Source of the DNA: JBLHGN01 sp047616325
Lineage (GTDB): Bacteria > Pseudomonadota > Gammaproteobacteria > Pseudomonadales > Cellvibrionaceae
DNA length: 14,396 nt
Direction: 5' to 3'
Assembly (NCBI GenBank): GCA_047616325.1
Contig: JBLHGN010000067.1
Coordinates: 1-14,396 of the forward strand
Below, piece by piece: positions 5,017 to 12,943 of this stretch; positions within the stretch are counted from its first letter, which is position 1; the number at the start of each line of letters is the position of its first letter. Under the pieces are notes generated by a model, which saw only the letters and a program-made list of their open reading frames with translations, was not told where the DNA came from and did not search any database. The translations under genes were made by a program, and so were the position numbers.

Positions 5017-7668
5017 CTAATTAGCGCCTTTAACATTAAATACTAACGAACGCAAAGTTTCTTGCCCTAAGCGTAATTCAATGGTGTAGCTGCCAACAGA
5101 AAAGCCCTCTACCGGTCTATCTATTTGAAAGATAGATAAACCCTGCTGCCCTTCCACCACCACCGGCACCTGTGCAATTTGTAACTGTCCGGCACCATCT
5201 AATAATACTGCCTGAACAACGGTTGTTGTACTTTGAAAGTTTTTGTAGCGAAATCCAATATAAATACTACGATCTGCAGAAAATGGTGTTACCTCGTCCA
5301 CTACCACATCAGCAATAGCGTCGCCTTTTACAACCATAGCGCCAATGCGCGGTTGTAGATCGAGAACTTTTTCCCCAATCACTTCGTCTAAGGCCAACGA
5401 CAACGAATGCACTCGCGGGTGCTCGGGCAGCTCGGCAAGTGGTGCCTGCATAAATTCTTTAGCCTGCAAAAACTGCTCTGCCGAAACCAACTGCCATACC
5501 TTTGACGATAAGGCGTCTACTACTCGATCAACTCCCTCTTTTGCACGGGTATTATTGGGCTCTAGCGCAAGCACCTGCTGATAATCGTAATAGGCCGCCA
5601 ACTTTCTGGGCGTAAAAAGCTGGCCGCGATCAATTTTTTGGTTAGCGCCACTTATTAACTCACGTATTTTTTTTTGTTGTGCCGTAGCTCTACTAATTTT
5701 GTTTTTTAAAGCCTGCGCCTGTTCGTTTTGCGGATAAAGCTCCAATGCTTTGTCCAGTGTTTGCAAGGCACCTTGCCGATCGTTTCGCTGCTGCTTTTTA
5801 AGCGCCAACTGATATAATTTTTCAGCTATTGCTTGCAAACCCGCCAAGGCTTCAATATTTTCCGAATCGAGCGCTAATACTTTTTGATAGCTGGCAAATG
5901 CATTTCTTTGTGCTGGCTGGGTAAGGTTATTTTGTAGTAAATATGCCTGCGCCTCCAGATTCAAATTGAGAATTTTTTTAAGCCTTTTTCCTGCCGCTAC
6001 AATGTTATCGTAAACCTCTTGTTCCACCTCAGGGAACAACATATGCAGTTGCTCAAAGCGACTTTCAAACGAATGCGTACCGCCACTTTTTTCTCCAAGG
6101 GCTAAAGCTTGGCCAAATTCTTCTTCGCGCAACGAAACAAACGCCACGTGCGCAGGGTGTTCGGCTGGCGCGATAACCATAACTTCACGATAAGTCGCCA
6201 CCAATTCGGCCAGGTGTATAGAATCCAAGGCATAGGCGTCTTGCAAACGTGAAAATTTTTTCAATAATCCAGTGAGTAGTTTTGCCGATTCAGGGTCGAG
6301 GGTCGAACCAATTTGTTGCGCTGTCAGTTTAGCAGTACGCGCATCTGAAACGGTTTCGGAGGGGCTAACAAAGGAGCCATCGAAAGAGCTATCAGATGCA
6401 GGTAATTGCTGTGTTTGCGCCCCTACGCTGACATCACCGGGCTGTTTGGGTTCATCGCCAGCAGATAGACCCGCGCCGTTAGTTTCGTCATTCTGAATTT
6501 CAATAGATTTTTTATCGCCACGGGCATCGATAAAATGTTGGATTTTTTCTTGCATCTCTCCTATGCCATGTTTTGCTTTTTCCAACCAAGGTGAAGCCAA
6601 TTGAGGGTTTTTAATGTGGATAAAACTGACAAACACAGCGACAACAAAGCTCATGGCAAGGAACCAAGGCAATACCGGTGTGCGCTCTCGAATATGAGTA
6701 TCTTCGTCTTCATAGAGAGGGAATTGATCGAGGCTTGGGCATTCGTCTTCACCCAACTCGAACTCCTCTGCATGCACATCGCCTACATGACTCAACAATG
6801 CGGGAGTTTCAGTGCCAGCGGCGTGCTGCTGCCTAGTCTGTTGTTTGGCAATGTCTATCGTATGCTCTAAAAGCGTGACATCGAGGTCGCCTAAATCTCT
6901 AATCAAGTCTTTTGCCGTTTGATAGCGATTTTTTACATCTTTTGCGAGCATGGTATCGAGAATTGGCTGCAAGCCCTCAAAACCATTTGGCAATAAGGGC
7001 GGCAGCTCGGTGATATGTTTAATGCCTATGGCCACGGCCGATTCGCCATCAAAAGGTACTTTTCCAGCGAGTAAAAAATAGAATACAACACCGAGGCTAT
7101 ATATATCCGAACGATTATCTACAGCCCGACCTTTAGCTTGTTCCGGGCTCATATAGTGAGGGGTTCCGATGGCCGTACCCACTTGGGTCACCGAGGTATC
7201 GGATTCGACGGCGCGCGCAATACCGAAATCCATCAATACAGCTCGACCATCAGAGCTGTGCAACATGATGTTTTCTGGTTTTATATCGCGATGGACATAC
7301 CCTTTTGAACCAGCGTAATCGAGTGCTTTAGCAACGTCTCGCACGGCGCAAATTTTTTGCCTGAGGTTTAGGCTGGGATGAACATATTTTAAATCCCTGC
7401 CATCGATGTATTCCATTGAAAGATAGAGATGACCATCGTGCTTGCCTACGTCGTGAACAGTGACAATATTGGGGTGAACAAGCTTGCTGACTATGCGCGC
7501 CTCGCGAAAAAATCGCTGACCAAAATTTGAATCTTCGTCAAGCACTCTCGACATAACCTTGAGCGCAATCTCGCGTTCAAAAACATCTTGCTCCGCCAGA
7601 TACACGGTCGCCATTCCACCTTTTCCAAGAATGCGAATGATCTTGTATCCAGGAATTTCTACCGACAT
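5017..7668 (-). CDS. Membrane-anchored Ser/Thr protein kinase with TPR-type extracytoplasmic part
   Basis: Hanks-type (PknB-like) kinase of 883 residues. Kinase domain about 8-260 with all catalytic motifs: glycine loop GKGGMATV, K37, E56, HRDIKPEN (D128, N133), DFG (D147) and the SPE form of APE at 174-176. An acidic juxtamembrane stretch (about 300-329) precedes one transmembrane helix near 332-350. The outside part has a low-complexity linker, helical TPR-like repeats (for example AFASYQKVLALDSENIEALA and GALQTLDKALELYPQNEQA), then a probable beta-sandwich C-terminus. ATG 7668 follows taggtg; a GTG six bases upstream is the alternative. Lipoprotein-type genes follow downstream. The layout fits an envelope sensor whose TPR/beta region detects a cell-surface cue or partner. 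Substrate and signal are unknown. Confidence 0.9.
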   Translation of the reverse strand: MSVEIPGYKIIRILGKGGMATVYLAEQDVFEREIALKVMSRVLDEDSNFGQRFFREARIVSKLVHPNIVTVHDVGKHDGHLYLSMEYIDGRDLKYVHPSLNLRQKICAVRDVAKALDYAGSKGYVHRDIKPENIMLHSSDGRAVLMDFGIARAVESDTSVTQVGTAIGTPHYMSPEQAKGRAVDNRSDIYSLGVVFYFLLAGKVPFDGESAVAIGIKHITELPPLLPNGFEGLQPILDTMLAKDVKNRYQTAKDLIRDLGDLDVTLLEHTIDIAKQQTRQQHAAGTETPALLSHVGDVHAEEFELGEDECPSLDQFPLYEDEDTHIRERTPVLPWFLAMSFVVAVFVSFIHIKNPQLASPWLEKAKHGIGEMQEKIQHFIDARGDKKSIEIQNDETNGAGLSAGDEPKQPGDVSVGAQTQQLPASDSSFDGSFVSPSETVSDARTAKLTAQQIGSTLDPESAKLLTGLLKKFSRLQDAYALDSIHLAELVATYREVMVIAPAEHPAHVAFVSLREEEFGQALALGEKSGGTHSFESRFEQLHMLFPEVEQEVYDNIVAAGKRLKKILNLNLEAQAYLLQNNLTQPAQRNAFASYQKVLALDSENIEALAGLQAIAEKLYQLALKKQQRNDRQGALQTLDKALELYPQNEQAQALKNKISRATAQQKKIRELISGANQKIDRGQLFTPRKLAAYYDYQQVLALEPNNTRAKEGVDRVVDALSSKVWQLVSAEQFLQAKEFMQAPLAELPEHPRVHSLSLALDEVIGEKVLDLQPRIGAMVVKGDAIADVVVDEVTPFSADRSIYIGFRYKNFQSTTTVVQAVLLDGAGQLQIAQVPVVVEGQQGLSIFQIDRPVEGFSVGSYTIELRLGQETLRSLVFNVKGAN

Positions 7669-7949
7669 TAACACCTACCAAATATGTGCAGAAACTAGAG
7701 AACGATTATTCTAAAAACAAGAGGCGACTACGTGATCGTCGTCGACATTCAATAGCTTGCCATGTAAATAATACACGCTGCAACGATTGACTGCTGGATT
7801 GCTTACTGGATCTACTACTAGATTCACTACTAGATAGCCTGACAATCCGTTAGGGAATATAACAACACATGCACGTGAGCAAATCAAAACACGCGGAATG
7901 ATAGCCCAAATAAGGGCTTGATGAGTAGTGTACGGTAAAAGAAGATACC
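7669..7949. other. Intergenic region upstream of the kinase, with degenerate 12-bp repeat
   Basis: This 281-bp stretch lies upstream of the kinase start and downstream of the PepSY gene (both minus). It should carry the kinase promoter, but I see no convincing -35/-10 pair. At 7794-7835 there are three and a half degenerate copies of a 12-base unit (consensus CTRGATNNNCTA). No open frame of note. Confidence 0.5.
7794..7835. repeat. Degenerate 12-bp tandem repeat
   Basis: Consecutive units are ctggattgctta (7794-7805), ctggatctacta (7806-7817), ctagattcacta (7818-7829) and the partial ctagat (7830-7835). It lies about 130-170 bases upstream of the kinase start. It may be a set of binding sites in phase with roughly one helical turn each, or simply a decayed tandem duplication. 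Confidence 0.5.
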
Positions 7950-8723
7950 TTATCTTTTGCTGTTACGAGATAGCTTGAACCACATATACACGCCAGTGGC
8001 AGCCATTATTATAAAAATAATGGCGAACACATCCAAAACAAGCGGTCCCAAAGAACCCATAAACCGCCCCGAATGAATATCTAGCACTACTTTTTCCCAT
8101 GTAATTACGCGACTGGCGACATTATAAGCGATTGCTTTGCGAATATGTTCTGGTGCATATTCAGGTGTGAGCCAAGTAATCGGTTGAGCGCTTTCAAATA
8201 CAGCGTTGAGGTCATACTGCTGCCAGTGCAGAGTATCCAAATTTATTTGAAAAATCTCTCGCTCGGTCTTTAAACACAACTTTGCATCACAGATTCCCAC
8301 ATTGAGCACAGGAGAAATAAGTTCGGGAGCGCGCTCAATTTTTTCTATTAATTGGCCTTCATTGGTGAAAAGGTAAATATACTCCTGACACACTGTCGCC
8401 CAATAGGAGGCAAACGCCACGGCACCCAAAAAATGGCCCTTGCACTCACCAACCGCCACTGTGTCAAAAAAAATGCTGGCCGATGCCACCGTTACCCAGC
8501 GCTCCCCCAATGGCATTGAAGAGGGTAACGTTGATGTACTCGCTTCAACGTTGTAAAAATCCAATACCCAAGGGTTGCTGACGTAGGTCTCACCCAATTG
8601 CAATCGATAGGTATGATTAAGCAGCATGCCGGTGGCGGCAAGTAAGACGACAAAAATGGCGCTAGTAATACCCAGTCGCTTGTGCCAACGCACTATGTGA
8701 CGCCTTAGACTAGTTTTTGCCAT
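7950..8723 (-). CDS. PepSY-type inner-membrane protein
   Basis: The 257-residue protein fits the small PepSY-associated membrane protein family. It begins with a basic segment and VRWHKRLG, then a transmembrane helix at about 17-35 ending in ATGMLLNHT. A periplasmic domain follows (about 38-215), then LDIHSGRFMG and a second helix at about 227-249 with AATGVYMWFKL. Histidines H14, H37 and H217 sit where such proteins carry conserved membrane-face histidines, which could bind haem or a quinone (inference). The start is 2 bases after the stop of the FMN-binding gene, so translation is probably coupled. It likely carries electrons across the inner membrane to or from the flavoprotein. Substrate unknown; iron reduction is the first guess because of the upstream Fur box. 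Confidence 0.75.
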   Translation of the reverse strand: MAKTSLRRHIVRWHKRLGITSAIFVVLLAATGMLLNHTYRLQLGETYVSNPWVLDFYNVEASTSTLPSSMPLGERWVTVASASIFFDTVAVGECKGHFLGAVAFASYWATVCQEYIYLFTNEGQLIEKIERAPELISPVLNVGICDAKLCLKTEREIFQINLDTLHWQQYDLNAVFESAQPITWLTPEYAPEHIRKAIAYNVASRVITWEKVVLDIHSGRFMGSLGPLVLDVFAIIFIIMAATGVYMWFKLSRNSKR

Positions 8724-8725
8724 AG

Positions 8726-9337
8726 CTAATTTTTGTCATTGACGGAAGTGCGACTTAGGCTGGTGATAGTCGGCGTGGTTGCAGCATGTTGAGAATAGGG
8801 CGTCAACTTATGTAAATACAGCGCTAGTGTTGCTACTTTTTTAACTGCCCGCACAGAGAGCGTGGCGCCCGTAATACCGTCGATTGATTGATTTAAGCGG
8901 AGATTGTTTTTGTTTTTTTTCAGTTGCAGCGACTTAAATTGATCGGTAAAAAAGTTGTATTTTACTTCAGCACCTCGGCTCTCGCGGTATTCGAGAATTT
9001 CAACGGCAGTAATACTGTTGCCGTCCACTACCACGCCTATAGTGATGGGTTGCTCTTTGCCCACCTCGTCAAGTATCCATGCTGTGCGACTTCCCTGACC
9101 CCAATAGCGAACGCGCAATTGAGAAAAACGGTAATCAAGATTTTTAAAAGCGCTCTGTCGCAGCTCGTCGTCTACCCACAGCGTACCCATTATTGAAGTT
9201 TGAGCATCTTCGGTAAAGTAAGATCGCAGGAAATCGTTGCGACTTTTCAGCGTTTCAGCGTGAGTCGAAGCAGACAGCGTGAATACTGAGATAAACATCA
9301 GAAATATGTGTAAGGGTAAAAAAAAATTCACGGGCAT
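8726..9337 (-). CDS. Periplasmic FMN-binding protein with covalent flavinylation motif
   Basis: The 203-residue protein has a signal peptide (1-27, cleaved after ASTHA) and an FMN-binding domain of the NqrC/RnfG/NosR type. The motif SIDGITGATLS at 151-161 matches the flavinylation signature D-x-x-(S/T)-G-A-(S/T) in which ApbE attaches FMN by a phosphoester bond; T159 is the likely acceptor. The mature protein should be a periplasmic one-electron carrier. It shares an operon with the PepSY gene 2 bases downstream. The ribosome binding site is weak. The porin gene ends 145 bases upstream, with a hairpin between them that may partly uncouple expression. Such FMN domains next to PepSY proteins occur in extracytoplasmic redox and iron-acquisition gene sets. 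No apbE is in the window, so the modifying enzyme must be encoded elsewhere. Confidence 0.82.
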   Translation of the reverse strand: MPVNFFLPLHIFLMFISVFTLSASTHAETLKSRNDFLRSYFTEDAQTSIMGTLWVDDELRQSAFKNLDYRFSQLRVRYWGQGSRTAWILDEVGKEQPITIGVVVDGNSITAVEILEYRESRGAEVKYNFFTDQFKSLQLKKNKNNLRLNQSIDGITGATLSVRAVKKVATLALYLHKLTPYSQHAATTPTITSLSRTSVNDKN

Positions 9338-9400
9338 TTCACTTTTACTAGCACGTTAAGCCCACATTCTGAGGTCGACGATACGACGTGATTCAGTACC

Positions 9401-9429
9401 AGAAAGCCCACCACCAGGACGGGCTTTCT
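9401..9429 (-). terminator. Hairpin between porin and FMN-binding gene
   Basis: A 9-bp perfect stem (agaaagccc 9401-9409 with gggctttct 9421-9429) around an 11-base loop, in the gap between the two genes. On the minus strand there is no true U-tract beyond the stem, only the cttt inside it, so it may be a leaky terminator or an mRNA processing or stability hairpin. Confidence 0.5.
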
Positions 9430-9482
9430 TTCCAGGCTTATTAAATAGGCACAAGATTAATACTGACTTGAGCCTTCGAAGA

Positions 9483-10730
9483 TTAAAAAGACCAACCGAC
9501 ACCTAGATTATAACTGTTGTTGTCGTTGTAGTCGCTGGCGTCTTGATAATCAGCCTTGAACACTACTTCGGGGGTTAGCCAATAATTAAAGCCAATATCG
9601 ACAACCTGGTTTTTACTGTCAGCTCCGCCTACCGAATTATCCCACTCGCTGTAGCGGGCAAAAAAGCCTATTTTCTCAAACGGTTTTATCGTTGGCTCAA
9701 CATACCAGCCCGTCTGTTCATCGCGCGATATCGACTTTGCATAATCACCACTTACATTCCAGCTAGTATAGAGTGCACGCACCCCAAACATCCCCGCGTG
9801 GTAAATTACATGAGTTTCAAGCAGCGTGGCGGGGGAGGCCGTGTCAGAAACTTCCGATCCTATTCCCAGCCCCTGAGTAATATCTTCTTGGTATTGAACC
9901 GTGGCGGCCAACTCTAGCCCGGCAATGCCGGTATATTTAATTCGGCCCGTGTAGGCGAGGTCGTTGGCGGTCGCTTCAGATGACTTTTGACGGCCGCTGC
10001 GAATACTCAAATCATACTCTTCTGATTCATTCAATACAGACCCACTCAACCCGCTGTGCAAGGCCACATCGTAGCTTAGGCCTGGGGCCAATTCTCCCTT
10101 AAACATCAACCCCGATTCCCACCACGTTACAGGAATGATCTTTTTTTCGACCAAATTGCGTTCAACGCCATAAAACGTATTGGGCTCATGGGTTTCGTTG
10201 AGGATACCGACGGGTACCAAGTACAGACCGGCCACCAAGGCGTGTTTGTTGGCGTAACTCCATTCAATGTAAGCCTGCTCTAGCTCCACTTCGCCCTTTT
10301 TTCCGTCTGCCGCAATGCTGTGCTCCAGCTCAAACTCAGAAAACATACGCACACTATCGGAGAACTCATGCCCCATGAAAAACACAAATCTATGGGCGTC
10401 AATCTCATTATCAGCATTGTCAAAGTTATTGTAGTGTATTTCGGCGTAACCGCCGATTTTGGTCTTTTCGGCCCACTCTAATTTTTTAGAAGATACGGCT
10501 GTAGCGCCGGTGGATTCGAGCACATCCGCAGTAGCCTCTACCTTTTTGTCAGTTTCCGCCACCGCATTCGAGGTGTTTTGCTGTTCCTGCTTCAGCTGCT
10601 CAATTTCAGCCTGTTGCTTTTGTATGATTTCCCACATTTGTTCGCTTGTAGGTGCCGAAAATGCCGTGAGTGGCGCGCAAAGTAGGCCTGCCAGGGCCAA
10701 GCAAGATGTAAAACCAAAAGAGTGCTTCAT
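9483..10730 (-). CDS. Outer-membrane porin of the phosphate-selective porin (OprO/OprP) type
   Basis: The 415-residue protein has a signal peptide (1-26, cleaved after AFSA), a short N-terminal coiled coil (EQMWEIIQKQQAEIEQLKQE), then TKIGGYAEIHYNNFDN, the usual entry to a barrel, followed by alternating amphipathic strands and a C-terminal phenylalanine (GVGWSF), the BAM recognition signal. N-terminal coiled coils are common in trimeric porins of this group. Start at ATG 10730 with gagga 5 bases upstream. A strong Fur box lies about 110 bases upstream, so it is probably derepressed in iron shortage. It heads a set with the FMN-binding and PepSY genes. The transported solute cannot be read from sequence; the family name does not prove phosphate, and the context points to an iron-related anion or chelate. 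Confidence 0.85.
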   Translation of the reverse strand: MKHSFGFTSCLALAGLLCAPLTAFSAPTSEQMWEIIQKQQAEIEQLKQEQQNTSNAVAETDKKVEATADVLESTGATAVSSKKLEWAEKTKIGGYAEIHYNNFDNADNEIDAHRFVFFMGHEFSDSVRMFSEFELEHSIAADGKKGEVELEQAYIEWSYANKHALVAGLYLVPVGILNETHEPNTFYGVERNLVEKKIIPVTWWESGLMFKGELAPGLSYDVALHSGLSGSVLNESEEYDLSIRSGRQKSSEATANDLAYTGRIKYTGIAGLELAATVQYQEDITQGLGIGSEVSDTASPATLLETHVIYHAGMFGVRALYTSWNVSGDYAKSISRDEQTGWYVEPTIKPFEKIGFFARYSEWDNSVGGADSKNQVVDIGFNYWLTPEVVFKADYQDASDYNDNNSYNLGVGWSF

Positions 10731-10743
10731 GGGATCCTCATAA

Positions 10744-10764
10744 TTAGATTTAGATTTAGATTTA
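10744..10764. repeat. Hexanucleotide tandem repeat in the porin leader
   Basis: Three and a half copies of ttagat lie directly upstream of the porin ribosome binding site. A length change would alter the leader length, not a reading frame. It may be a minor slippage site. Confidence 0.55.
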
Positions 10765-10834
10765 CTCTGGGCCGCACAACTAGTAATGGCGCGCCCCAGC
10801 GACTTTTCTCAGCTAAGGACTGCACCTTACTCTA

Positions 10835-10853
10835 AATGATAATGATTATCAAC
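10835..10853 (-). promoter_or_regulatory. Fur box upstream of the porin operon
   Basis: The sequence tgataatgattatca (10837-10851) is a perfect 7-1-7 palindrome matching the Fur consensus core. On the minus strand ttgata (10852-10847) could be the -35, with taaggt (10829-10824) as a weak -10 at 17-base spacing, so Fur would cover the promoter. The only start downstream on this strand is the porin gene. Iron repression of porin, FMN-binding and PepSY genes is the inference. Confidence 0.8.
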
Positions 10854-10999
10854 TACCATATAGCAATCATTTGTATCTGGAGATTTTACAGCATAAAGTC
10901 ATCGACCAACAAATGGCCGACGACTAAATAGAGAAGGAAAACCGAGAGGAGCCTATAGACACTGGACCTGTCTACAGAAGATAAAGTGGCGGAGTGCGT

Positions 11000-11323
11000 T
11001 TATTCGGCAGGCGGAACGGAGGCTTCGATTAAGGTTTTTAGCTCTCCCTTTTCGTGCATATCAGCAATGATATCGCAGCCACCGACAAGTTCCCCGCCAA
11101 CCCACAACTGAGGAAACGTGGGCCAATTAGCATATTTGGGAAGATTTGTGCGAATTTCAGGGTTAGTCAGAATATCGACAAAGGCAAAGCGCTGGCCACA
11201 GGCCATTACCGCTTGCGATGCTCGCTGAGAGAAGCCACACTGCGGGGCATTGGGGGAGCCTTTCATATAAAGGATAACGGTGTTGTCTTCGATTTGTTTT
11301 TTGATCGTGTCCACGATGTCCAT
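11000..11323 (-). CDS. grxD: Monothiol glutaredoxin (Grx4 type)
   Basis: Glutaredoxin of the CGFS class that binds and transfers [2Fe-2S] clusters to target proteins in the cytoplasm, often with BolA. The 107-residue product carries MKGSPNAPQCGFSQRA with the single active cysteine C29, followed by TFPQLWVGGELVGGCDI, where TFPQ is the glutathione-binding cis-proline loop and GGCD its partner. Length is normal. ATG 11323 has gaggtag 8 bases upstream. As I recall, grxD lies near bfr in pseudomonads; here the kinase and porin blocks are placed between them. The link to iron metabolism fits. Confidence 0.95.
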   Translation of the reverse strand: MDIVDTIKKQIEDNTVILYMKGSPNAPQCGFSQRASQAVMACGQRFAFVDILTNPEIRTNLPKYANWPTFPQLWVGGELVGGCDIIADMHEKGELKTLIEASVPPAE

Positions 11324-11664
11324 GGTTGTGTCTACCTCGAATGCTTTATTACGGTGATAATGGTTAAAAAAATGAAAAGTTGGCTTGTACAGCAGAGCTT
11401 AATGACTCAATACCAGCTAAAACCCAGCAAATTAGTCAGGCATTCTGCATTGTACCGCAGTTAAAGCGCTAGGATAAGTAGATGTCTTTTTTAAGACTAG
11501 TACTTTTATAAAATACTTTTTATTTATAGAATGAGACACAACTAGGCAGCAATTCGCTGCCTAGTTGTATTTTGGGGCGAGCAATACCTCTCTGCATTTA
11601 TTTTTGATGCTCACCTTTTTTAAACCTTATTTTTTAAGACCCACCTTGGGAGCATATTAGCGCA
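11324..11664. other. Divergent intergenic region between grxD and argD
   Basis: This 341-bp stretch carries the grxD start signals on the left, an AT-rich block at about 11480-11530 that may hold promoters, the perfect hairpin at 11538-11568, and gggag at 11649-11653 ahead of argD. I do not see a clear ArgR box. A plus-strand open frame across 11324-11464 is a continuation of a shadow of grxD. Confidence 0.5.
11538..11568. promoter_or_regulatory. Perfect hairpin in the argD leader
   Basis: A 13-bp perfect inverted repeat: acaactaggcagc (11538-11550) pairs with gctgcctagttgt (11556-11568) around the loop aattc. It lies about 95 bases before argD and is followed by attttgggg, a short U-run. 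It could be a terminator or attenuator for argD, or an end for transcripts from the left. No gene on the plus strand ends just upstream. Confidence 0.5.
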
Positions 11665-12837
11665 ATGACGGGTTCACCAATTATGAATACATACGGAACC
11701 AGAGATATTACTCTTGTTAAGGGCGAAGGCGTGTACGTGTGGGATTCTGAAGGTCGCCGCTATATCGATGGTATTTCAGGTATTGCCGTATGCGGTCTAG
11801 GTTACAGCCACCCAGCCGTTACCAAGGCGATCTGCGACCAAGCGCATACCTTAATACACTGCTCGAACCTGTACATGATTGAGCCCCAATTCAAGCTGGG
11901 GCAGGCACTGATTGATGTCTCCGGCATGGACAAAGTGTTTTTTTCCAATTCAGGCGCCGAGGCCAATGAAGCGGCACTAAAAATTGCGCGCAAATATGGC
12001 CAGCAAAAGGGCATCACCTCGCCCGAAGTTATTACCGCCGACAAGAGCTTCCACGGCCGCACCATGGCAACGCTTTCAGCTACCGGCAACGACAAGGTCA
12101 AGCAGGGCTTTTTCCCACTGTTATCGGGGTTTAGCCACGCAGCGTTCAACAGTATTGACGCAATCAAAGAAGCCGCCACAGACAATACAGTGGCCATTAT
12201 GGTGGAACCTATTCAGGGTGAAGGAGGCGTCAACGTGCCCTCGCCGGAGTATCTTAGCCAACTGCGCCAGCTCTGCGATGAACACGACTGGCTGCTAATA
12301 CTCGATGAGATTCAGACGGGCAACGGTCGCACAGGCAAATACTTTGCCTACCAACACTATGGACTATTGCCCGACGTGGTCACCACAGCTAAAGGCTTAG
12401 GTAACGGTGTACCTATTGGCGCATGTTTGGCGCGCGGCAAAGCGGCCGAAGTTCTGCAACAGGGCAATCACGGCTCAACATTTGGCGGCAACCCGCTCGC
12501 CACCAATGCAGGTTTAGCCGTAGTTAACGAATTGCGAAGCAGCGGAATTATCGATAGAGCCGGTCTGCTGGGTAAGGATATGCTGCTAGGGCTTAAAAAT
12601 GCATTGGCAGATCACCCCTCGGTGACCGATATTCGTGGCATGGGTTTGATGATCGGCATAGAGCTGGATCGCCCTTGTGGTGAGCTGGTCTCTATCGCCA
12701 CATCCAAGGGCTTATTGATCAACGTTACGGCGGGAAACACTATTCGCTTACTACCTCCCTTTATTCTTGACGACAACCAGGCCGCGGAAATTGTAAGCAT
12801 TGTGAGCGCCATTGTTAATGAATTTTTATGGGAATGA
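11665..12837 (+). CDS. argD: Acetylornithine aminotransferase
   Basis: PLP enzyme that transfers an amino group from glutamate to N-acetylglutamate semialdehyde to form N-acetylornithine in arginine synthesis; the same fold can serve in lysine or arginine breakdown. The 390-residue product has SNSGAEANEAALKIARKYG, FHGRTMATLSATGN, the cofactor-binding DEIQTGNGRTG and the PLP lysine K243 in TTAKGLGNGVPIGA, followed by GSTFGGNPLA. ATG 11665 lies 11 bases after gggag, a slightly long spacing; ATG 11683 (residue 7) is the alternative and lacks a better site. argF follows 106 bases downstream, which places both in arginine synthesis. Related class III transaminases (astC, gabT) are less likely given the partner gene. 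Confidence 0.93.
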   Translation: MTGSPIMNTYGTRDITLVKGEGVYVWDSEGRRYIDGISGIAVCGLGYSHPAVTKAICDQAHTLIHCSNLYMIEPQFKLGQALIDVSGMDKVFFSNSGAEANEAALKIARKYGQQKGITSPEVITADKSFHGRTMATLSATGNDKVKQGFFPLLSGFSHAAFNSIDAIKEAATDNTVAIMVEPIQGEGGVNVPSPEYLSQLRQLCDEHDWLLILDEIQTGNGRTGKYFAYQHYGLLPDVVTTAKGLGNGVPIGACLARGKAAEVLQQGNHGSTFGGNPLATNAGLAVVNELRSSGIIDRAGLLGKDMLLGLKNALADHPSVTDIRGMGLMIGIELDRPCGELVSIATSKGLLINVTAGNTIRLLPPFILDDNQAAEIVSIVSAIVNEFLWE

Positions 12838-12943
12838 CGCGACGGTATTTTTTGGCTTAGATTATGACGCAACCACACCCTACGTTTGCAATACGTCTGC
12901 ACATTATTGGCGCAGACTGAATTCACTCAACGGCTATACCATT

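Larger units (their letters stand above)
10731..10999. other. Regulatory intergenic region upstream of the porin
   Basis: This 269-bp stretch between the end of grxD and the porin start (both minus) carries the Fur box at 10835-10853, a hexanucleotide tandem repeat at 10744-10764 in the porin leader, and a weak 6-bp hairpin at 10956-10974 after grxD without a U-tract. No gene is seen. Confidence 0.6.

Noticed and set aside
8924..9196. Plus-strand open frame of 90 codons
   Set aside because: It lies antisense inside the FMN-binding gene, has no ribosome binding site and no family character.
10459..10743. Plus-strand serine and cysteine rich frame antisense to the porin start
   Set aside because: The composition is what the reverse strand of an alanine- and glutamate-rich coiled coil gives; no independent start signals.
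12812..12943. Longer argF frame overlapping the end of argD
   Set aside because: Extra 44 residues have no match to ornithine carbamoyltransferases, and MKKRDFLTLLDLSP at 12944 is the normal start.
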